Shown: one piece after another, positions 23,327 to 28,484 of the stretch
Layout: the number at the start of each line of letters is the position of its first letter
How positions within the stretch are numbered: the first letter of the stretch is position 1
Assembly (NCBI GenBank): GCA_910588745.1
Contig: CAJURK010000029.1
Location: 9,787-38,270 of the forward strand
DNA from: an uncultured Dorea sp.
GTDB taxonomy: Bacteria; Bacillota; Clostridia; Lachnospirales; Lachnospiraceae
DNA: 28,484 bases
Direction of reading: 5' to 3'
The notes under the pieces: model-generated
The model's input: only the letters and a program-made list of their open reading frames with translations
Database searches by the model: none
Told to the model about the DNA's origin: nothing
Program-made: the position numbers and the translations under genes

Positions 23327-24198
23327 AGAAAAAGAGAATCGGCAAAGCTTCAAGAATCTGTTATGTAATCCTTTCTTATCTTTCGCCCCGCCTGAATACG
23401 ATCCTTCTTTTTCTAAAAAAATTTGGACGGCTTCCGGAACTGAAAAATCCGGTTACGCTGAATGAGAAGCTATTAAAATTAAAGCTGGAAGATTATGGAA
23501 CCAACGAACTGGTCAGGCAGTGCGCGGATAAATACCGGGTGCGGGATTATGTAAAAAACTGCGGCCTGGAGAATTGCTTAAACAAGCTTTGGGCAGCGTA
23601 TGACCGCCCGGAAGACATTGACTGGGAGAGTTTGCCTGAGAGTTTCGCCATGAAATGGAATTTTGGCTGCGGTTATAATGTGATCTGCCGGAACAAAGAG
23701 GAACTGGATATCAGAGAGGCAGAACAGAAGCTGAGAAAATGGGGGCGGGAGCCTTTCTGGGCTTATTTTTCTGAGTTACAGTACAGAGGCGTTCCCAAGA
23801 AAATCATCGTGGAAGAATACATAGGCGGCAAAGAAGGGACTCCCCCGGAGGACTACAAATTTTACTGTTTTCACGGCAGCGCGTACTGCGTCATGCTGTG
23901 CGTGGGACGTGAGGAAGGGTGGCCGAAGTTTTACTTTTTTGATAGAGAGTTTCGGCTGATGCGTATTAACCGGGATTCGGCGCAGGCGCCGGAAGGATTT
24001 TCACTTCCGAAGCCGGAAGGGATTGAGGAGGCGTTCGGGATAGCCGATAGGCTGAGCCGGGGCTTTCCTTTTGTACGTGTGGATTTATACCTGACGGAGC
24101 GGGGAGCGCGCTTTGGGGAAATGACCTTTACGCCGGCGGCGGCGTTGGATAATAAACGTCTTCCGGAGACGGATCTGCTTTTCGGAAGTTTGATGTAG
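23323..24198 (+). CDS. TupA-like ATP-grasp ligase
   Basis: A 291-aa protein of the ATPgrasp_TupA family, named after TupA of teichuronopeptide synthesis in alkaliphilic Bacillus, where polyglutamate is joined to polyglucuronate. Visible family features: LNEKLLKLK (46-54), ADKYRVRDYV (68-77), ATP-binding Lys111 in FAMKWNFGCGYN, hinge IIVEEYIGG (161-169), PEDYKFYCFHG (175-185), VRVDLY and FGEMTFTPAA at the metal site. The start is GTG, with GGAGGAAC upstream and a 4-bp overlap with the GT2 gene. Presence in the same operon as four other ATP-grasp ligases implies several different amide bonds in one product. Confidence 0.85.
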   Translation: MKKKRIGKASRICYVILSYLSPRLNTILLFLKKFGRLPELKNPVTLNEKLLKLKLEDYGTNELVRQCADKYRVRDYVKNCGLENCLNKLWAAYDRPEDIDWESLPESFAMKWNFGCGYNVICRNKEELDIREAEQKLRKWGREPFWAYFSELQYRGVPKKIIVEEYIGGKEGTPPEDYKFYCFHGSAYCVMLCVGREEGWPKFYFFDREFRLMRINRDSAQAPEGFSLPKPEGIEEAFGIADRLSRGFPFVRVDLYLTERGARFGEMTFTPAAALDNKRLPETDLLFGSLM

Positions 24199-24210
24199 GA
24201 GTTTGAGAAT

Positions 24211-25293
24211 ATGAAAATTGCAGTTTTAGGAGCCGGCAACAGCGGATGCGCGCTGGCGGCGGATTATGCGGGGCGCGGCCATGAGGTGACGCTGATTAAG
24301 ACGTCCCATTCCCTGCACGACGAGAATTTCCGTTATCTGACCGATCATAACGGAGAGATGACAATACATGAATTTGGCAGAAAGAGCGTCTGCAGGATTA
24401 GCCGTATGACCCGGGAGATCAGCGCGGTTAAGGGGCGGCAGGTCGTACTCCTATGTACCCAGACGGGATTCCATAAAGAGGCGCTGGAAAGGGCGGTTCC
24501 TTATCTGGAAGCCGGACAGATCCTTCTGATCAATCCAGGGTACCTTTCCACGGCGTACGCTTTGGGGCTGGGATTGAAAAAGGGCGTTGTGGTAGCCGAA
24601 GCAGAGAGTAATTTTATTGACGGACGGATATCGGAGCCAGGACACTTTAAAGTGGGTTTCAGGAATGTGCGCAATCCCATCGGCGTCTATCCGGCGGGAG
24701 AGACAGAGCGGGCGGCCGGGATACTTGACAGGCTGGGGACGCCGTTTGCTTATCTGGGAAGCGTTGCGGAGGCGGCGCTGCACAATCCCAATATGATTGT
24801 ACATACGGTAGGGGCGATTATGAGTATTCCCCGGATTGAAGCTACAAAAGGGGAGTACTGTATGTATCACGAGGTATTTACGCCTTCCGTATGGGCGCTT
24901 TTGGAAGCGTTGGACGAGGAGAAAATGAACGTCTTAGAGGCCCTTGGATTTGAGCGGCTTGCTTATGCGGACGCATGTAAATTCCGGAATAGCCTGGATG
25001 AGAAGCGGGATGCGAAGGAAGTATTTTTTGACTATGCGTCCATGCCGGAGAGAGCTAAGGGGCCTCAGAGCGTGAATTCCAGATATATTACGGAGGATGT
25101 GCCGCAAGGACTGGTTCTTTTGGAATCATTAGGAAAGGTTTTGGATATTCCGGTTCCGGTATGCACGTCGCTGATTGAGCTGGCGTCGGCGGCTCTTGGA
25201 AGGGACTTTAGAAAGGAAGGCCGTACTCTTGAGCGGCTGGGAGAAGAAAACATACGGACCATACTGGATGATACAAAAAACAGGGGGAAATGA
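24211..25293 (+). CDS. Octopine/nopaline dehydrogenase-family oxidoreductase
   Basis: A 360-aa NAD(P)-dependent enzyme. Rossmann motif VLGAGNSGCALA (5-16) opens the protein. The C-terminal domain has the opine-dehydrogenase core HNPNMIVHTVGAIM (191-204) with candidate catalytic His191/His198, PQGLVLLESLG, and the closing DIPVPVCTSLIELASAALGRDF. Opine dehydrogenases reductively join an amino acid to a 2-oxo acid such as pyruvate, giving N-(carboxyalkyl) amino acids. In a polysaccharide operon this suggests that an opine is made as a substituent and then coupled by an ATP-grasp ligase. The gene overlaps the next ATP-grasp gene by 4 bp. Substrates are not determinable; related enzymes can have other 2-oxo acid reductase roles. 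Confidence 0.78.
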   Translation: MKIAVLGAGNSGCALAADYAGRGHEVTLIKTSHSLHDENFRYLTDHNGEMTIHEFGRKSVCRISRMTREISAVKGRQVVLLCTQTGFHKEALERAVPYLEAGQILLINPGYLSTAYALGLGLKKGVVVAEAESNFIDGRISEPGHFKVGFRNVRNPIGVYPAGETERAAGILDRLGTPFAYLGSVAEAALHNPNMIVHTVGAIMSIPRIEATKGEYCMYHEVFTPSVWALLEALDEEKMNVLEALGFERLAYADACKFRNSLDEKRDAKEVFFDYASMPERAKGPQSVNSRYITEDVPQGLVLLESLGKVLDIPVPVCTSLIELASAALGRDFRKEGRTLERLGEENIRTILDDTKNRGK

Positions 25294-26276
25294 TGTCAAG
25301 GTGGAGCGCCGGAAAAAGAATCTGCCAGATGGCAAAGGAACTAAAAAAGCAGCGGGGCGGATCGGCCTGCGTATATGCGCTGGATGCGATGCACTGCAGT
25401 TATAGGCATCAGGCTTCGCCGGAGAATTACTTTGTCCTTCGCTTCTTTGAGCTTACTGACGGGGAGCGGGAGGCGTACCTTACCTCCGGGCGGTCGGCGG
25501 CGGCAGACCGGAAGCTGAACCGGTTTATGACCGGGGAAGACCATCGGATCATGTCCCATAAGCGATTGTGTTACCAGCGCTTTGCAGGGCTTGTACGCAG
25601 GGAAAACATCTATGTTCCGGAAGTTTCTTTTCCGGAATTTTCGGTATTTCTCGATCGCCATGCCGAAGTTATTTTAAAACCTGACCGGGGGATTATGGGG
25701 CAGGGAATTGAAAAACTGTGCGCGCGGGATGCAGAAGACAGAGAGGCTCTCTTTGAAAGATGCCGAAAGGCCGGGTTTTTGGCCGAGCAGCTCATTACGC
25801 AGCACGGCAGGCTGAATGAGATCAGCGCCTGCGTTAATTCGGTGCGGATTAACGCCGCAAGAGACGGGAAGGGTACGCTCTGCTTCATCGGAGCATGTTT
25901 GAAATGCGGAGCCTCGGGAGCAGCGGCGGATAATTTTCATTCAGGGGGAGTCGCCTATCCTCTTGACATGAGAACCGGCGCCGTCACAGGGCCTGGCCGG
26001 AACAATACGGAGATCAAAGATTATGAGTACCATCCTGGCTCGTCTGTACGTATGCCGGGATTTACGGTGCCACATTGGGAGGCAGTCAGAGAATGCGCCG
26101 TTCAGGCGATGGAACGCATGCCGCGGATCGGGTATGCGGGCTGGGATATTGCGGTGACGCCGGAGGGGGCGGAGCTTATCGAGGGCAATTGCCGCTGGCC
26201 GGGAGGCAATATCATCCAGCTTGACGGAATTGGGAAATATCCGCTGATCAAGGAATGTTTAGAAGGAGTAACTTAA
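25290..26276 (+). CDS. ATP-grasp ligase, sugar-transfer-associated type (copy 3)
   Basis: A 328-aa ATP-grasp protein translationally coupled (ATGA) to the opine-type dehydrogenase. Landmarks: Lys130 in VILKPDRGIMGQGIEKL, hinge FLAEQLI (163-169), NSVRIN (183-188), DNFHSGG (214-220), and metal ligands Asp286, Glu298 and Asn300 (GWDIAVTPEGAELIEGN). Compared with copy 4 the N-terminus is short. Coupling to the dehydrogenase makes it the best candidate for attaching the opine product; that is inference from gene order. The first ATG (25290) or the next-but-one codon (25293) may be used. Confidence 0.82.
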   Translation: MMSRWSAGKRICQMAKELKKQRGGSACVYALDAMHCSYRHQASPENYFVLRFFELTDGEREAYLTSGRSAAADRKLNRFMTGEDHRIMSHKRLCYQRFAGLVRRENIYVPEVSFPEFSVFLDRHAEVILKPDRGIMGQGIEKLCARDAEDREALFERCRKAGFLAEQLITQHGRLNEISACVNSVRINAARDGKGTLCFIGACLKCGASGAAADNFHSGGVAYPLDMRTGAVTGPGRNNTEIKDYEYHPGSSVRMPGFTVPHWEAVRECAVQAMERMPRIGYAGWDIAVTPEGAELIEGNCRWPGGNIIQLDGIGKYPLIKECLEGVT

Positions 26277-26282
26277 GAGAAA

Positions 26283-27341
26283 ATGAGCGTATTAACTGAG
26301 AATTATCTTGTGAAGAACATCAGGGCCTATCCGGCGCTGAGGAAGAAATTTATGACTTACATCCAAGGAGTGAAGGAACTTCCGGAAGGGTTTAGCAGGG
26401 GAAAACTGTTCCATGATTATTTGAAAGTCCGCAGACAGAATCCGGAGAAGAGAGTGTCCCAGTCAGAGTATATGATTTTTGGATTTTACGGTTTAAGCGC
26501 CAAAGAACAGAAACAGTATCTTACCGATGTTGAGGCGACGCGTCTGATGCGGCCCTATAATAGCGATTCAGAGCCATTTCTGAAAAGCAAAGCTACCTTT
26601 CTGCAGAATTTCACACGTTTTATTCACAGAGGCTGGCTCTATGTGCCGGAAGCAAGTTATGACGAGTTCCGCGCATTTTTGCACAAATACCGAACGATTG
26701 CGTTAAAACCTCAGTATTCCAGTTGGGGGATTGGCTTCCACCGCCTGACGGAGGAAGAATTTGCCGAAAAAGAGCAGCCGGAAGCGTACTTTGAGCATCT
26801 GTGCGAAGGGAAATACTTAGCGGAAGAATTTGTGGAATCCTGTGAGGAACTGGCGGCTTTTCACCCTTCGTCGCTGAATACGCTACGAGTGATTACATTC
26901 CGGTGCGGGGAACGGTTCGAGGTATTTGGCGGTGGACTGCGCGTGGGAAATAACGGGCTGCATGTGGATAATGCCCACGGGGGCGGGATTTTCTGCGAGG
27001 TGGATCCGGTAAACGGAAAGATTATTACCGACGGCTTAGACGAATATTCCAATAGCTATACGGTTCATCCAATGACCGGAGTTCGGTTTAGAGGAACCCA
27101 GATTCCGTATTGGGAGGAAATTGTAGATCTGTGCAGGGAAGCGTCCAAGGAGCTGCCTTGTCTGAGAGTGGTGGGTTGGGATGTGGCGATTCTGCCGGAC
27201 GGAATCCTGGAATTGATTGAAGGAAACCACAATCCTGGAATGAATATCGTACAGGCTCCGGCAAAGCATGGGGTGCGTGAGAAGTTTGCGGCGATGCTAT
27301 TGGATTATTATGGAGATCCGGAGCAGTATAGCCAGGCATAA
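26283..27341 (+). CDS. ATP-grasp ligase, sugar-transfer-associated type (copy 4)
   Basis: A 352-aa ATP-grasp protein and the last gene of the nine-gene operon. Landmarks: MIFGFYGLSAKEQKQYL (64-80, N-terminal family signature), Lys142 in IALKPQYSSWGIGFHRL, hinge LAEEFV (179-184), HPSSLNTLRVIT (194-205), DNAHGGG (229-235), and metal ligands Asp300, Glu313 and Asn315 (GWDVAILPDGILELIEGN). The lid loop PQYSSWGIG is less glycine-rich than in copies 2 and 3, so the acceptor may differ. The gap to copy 3 is 6 bp; GAAGGAG lies at the end of copy 3. A terminator follows 12 bp after the stop. Confidence 0.82.
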   Translation: MSVLTENYLVKNIRAYPALRKKFMTYIQGVKELPEGFSRGKLFHDYLKVRRQNPEKRVSQSEYMIFGFYGLSAKEQKQYLTDVEATRLMRPYNSDSEPFLKSKATFLQNFTRFIHRGWLYVPEASYDEFRAFLHKYRTIALKPQYSSWGIGFHRLTEEEFAEKEQPEAYFEHLCEGKYLAEEFVESCEELAAFHPSSLNTLRVITFRCGERFEVFGGGLRVGNNGLHVDNAHGGGIFCEVDPVNGKIITDGLDEYSNSYTVHPMTGVRFRGTQIPYWEEIVDLCREASKELPCLRVVGWDVAILPDGILELIEGNHNPGMNIVQAPAKHGVREKFAAMLLDYYGDPEQYSQA

Positions 27342-27353
27342 AACGGGGTGACG

Positions 27354-27380
27354 CGGCGGTTCATGTCCGCCGTTTTATTT
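27354..27380 (+). terminator. Intrinsic terminator after the ATP-grasp operon
   Basis: CGGCGG (27354-27359) pairs with CCGCCG (27367-27372) around a 7-nt loop, followed by TTTTATTT (27373-27380). It ends only 15 bp before the metF start codon, so metF has almost no room for its own promoter after it. Confidence 0.8.
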
Positions 27381-27395
27381 AGAAAGGAATTGAAT

Positions 27396-28253
27396 ATGAA
27401 AATTGCAGATTTATACGGCCGCAAGACAACGCTGTCTTTTGAAATATTTCCGCCGAAGAAAGACGCTGAATTGAAGAATATTGACGCAACGCTGGAGATT
27501 CTCTGCGAGATGAAGCCGGATTTTATCAGCGTTACCTTTGGGGCGGGCGGCAGCGCGAACTGTAACCGGACGATTGAAGTGGCAAAGAAGATTAAGCAGA
27601 AGTATCATGTAGAGCCTGTGGTACATCTGACCTGCTTAAGTTACAGCAGGGAAGAGATTGATGAATTTACCCGGATTTTAAAAAGCGAAGGAATTGACAA
27701 TATCTTGGCTCTGCGGGGCGATAGGAACCCGGATATACCGGAGAAGGATGATTTTCGCCATGCGTCGGATTTGACGGCTTATCTGAAAAAGACAGGAGAT
27801 TTTTGCGTTTTAGGCGCCTGCTACCCGGAATGTCATCCGGAATCAGAGAACCGGGTCGGCGAATTCAGACATTTGAAACAAAAAGTGGACGCGGGCGCGG
27901 AGGTATTGATTTCGCAGTTGTTTTTTGATAACCAGTACTTTTTCCGGTTGGAAGAGGACTGCCGGATTGCGGGGATTGACGTTCCGGTGATACCGGGAAT
28001 CATGCCGGTAATCAACGGGGCGCAGATTAAGAGAATGATAACCATGTGCGGGGCGTCGTTTCCCGATCGGTTTGAGAAAATAATCCGCAAATATGAAAGC
28101 AGAAAGGAAGCGTTGTTTGATGCGGGAATGTCTTACGCATTAAGCCAGGTTATTGATCTGCTGGCCGGCGGTACGTCGGGGATTCATCTGTATACGATGA
28201 ATAATCCTGCAGTGGCGGGAAGGATTTGCGAAGGAATTAAGAATATTATCTGA
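27396..28253 (+). CDS. metF: 5,10-methylenetetrahydrofolate reductase
   Basis: A 285-aa TIM-barrel flavoprotein reducing methylene-THF to methyl-THF for methionine synthesis and, in acetogens, the Wood-Ljungdahl pathway. Family motifs: TLSFEIFPPKKD near residue 12 (with the catalytic glutamate), SVTFGAGGS, VVHLTCLS, NILALRGDRNP, ISQLFFDNQYFF and VPVIPGIMPV. Start: ATG 27396 with AGAAAGGAA upstream. An in-frame ATG at 27348 would translate through the terminator hairpin and is rejected. No MetV-like partner is in the window. Expression may come from read-through or from a promoter within the upstream gene. Confidence 0.95.
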   Translation: MKIADLYGRKTTLSFEIFPPKKDAELKNIDATLEILCEMKPDFISVTFGAGGSANCNRTIEVAKKIKQKYHVEPVVHLTCLSYSREEIDEFTRILKSEGIDNILALRGDRNPDIPEKDDFRHASDLTAYLKKTGDFCVLGACYPECHPESENRVGEFRHLKQKVDAGAEVLISQLFFDNQYFFRLEEDCRIAGIDVPVIPGIMPVINGAQIKRMITMCGASFPDRFEKIIRKYESRKEALFDAGMSYALSQVIDLLAGGTSGIHLYTMNNPAVAGRICEGIKNII

Positions 28254-28346
28254 TGGAAATATTCAGGAGTGTGTGAAAGGAACCCTGCGGTTTGCCATAT
28301 AGGGGGGATTTTACAATCTAAAATATCACTGGCGCTTTTCGCGTAC

Positions 28347-28394
28347 ATACTATAACGGTACCCCGGCAGTTTGGCCGGGGTACCGTTATAGTAT
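28347..28394 (+). terminator. Perfect 21-bp hairpin downstream of metF
   Basis: Arms 28347-28367 and 28374-28394 are perfectly complementary with a 6-nt loop. The following bases (CGTTCTTTC) are only moderately T-rich. It lies about 94 bp after metF and is probably its terminator, though the long perfect stem could also be an operator-like palindrome or a repeat. The remaining bases to 28484 show no gene. Confidence 0.55.
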
Positions 28395-28484
28395 CGTTCT
28401 TTCACAGAATTGTGAACGTGTTTGGTCTTCTGAATATTCTAATGCTTGAGAGCCACCAATTTAAAGCTTCGGAGCCACTTGTAA

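Noticed and set aside
27342..27395. SAM or other riboswitch upstream of metF
   Set aside because: Only 54 bp are available and they are occupied by a simple terminator hairpin and the ribosome site.
1..28484. CRISPR array, rRNA, tRNA or prophage genes
   Set aside because: No regularly spaced repeats, tRNA-like cloverleaf or phage-type proteins were noticed by eye on either strand.

Overview
The window reads as chromosome of an anaerobic gut Firmicute, most likely Lachnospiraceae. Reasons: the rpsK-rpsD-rpoA-rplQ order, a 319-aa RpoA, an L17 with a lysine-rich insert, a YedE/YedF selenium-type pair, and close resemblance (from memory, not computed) of several products to the bile acid-inducible (Bai) proteins of Clostridium scindens. 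I cannot name the species.

Layout. (1) 2-2605, + strand: 3' end of the ribosomal-protein/RNA polymerase alpha operon, closed by a strong terminator. (2) 2923-4246, + strand: YedE-like membrane transporter and a TusA/YedF-like protein. (3) 4357-18004: a complete but rearranged bile acid 7alpha-dehydroxylation regulon in several transcription units. A minus-strand unit runs baiA-baiB-baiG-baiF-SnoaL. A minus-strand regulatory unit encodes an AraC protein with two DNA-binding domains and a free-standing cupin sensor. A second minus-strand unit is baiH-SnoaL. A divergent plus-strand unit is baiCD-baiE. BaiE keeps the Tyr30/Asp35/His83 catalytic set, and two further SnoaL/NTF2-fold proteins are present. 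A roughly 56-59 bp sequence block is shared upstream of baiA and baiH. (4) 18063-18278: a very long imperfect palindrome with 46-bp outer arms (45/46 complementary) at the boundary. (5) 18338-27341, + strand: nine tightly packed genes with five ATP-grasp ligases (four of the sugar-transfer-associated type, one TupA-like), a polysaccharide pyruvyl transferase, two GT2 glycosyltransferases and an opine-type dehydrogenase, ending in a terminator. (6) 27396-28253: metF, followed by a perfect 21-bp hairpin.

How the genes work together. In the bai region, the known pathway logic is CoA ligation (BaiB) or CoA transfer (BaiF), uptake (BaiG), 3-oxidation (BaiA), Delta4 oxidation/reduction (BaiCD), 7alpha-dehydration (BaiE) and reduction of the other double bond (BaiH). 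The AraC/cupin pair lies between the operons and is the obvious candidate for bile acid sensing. In the second region, the gene set suggests a surface polysaccharide or glycopeptide in which sugars are linked to amino acids or opine-like imino acids by amide bonds and carry pyruvate ketals. The product is not known and nothing in the window fixes it. These two accessory regions are the parts worth most attention.
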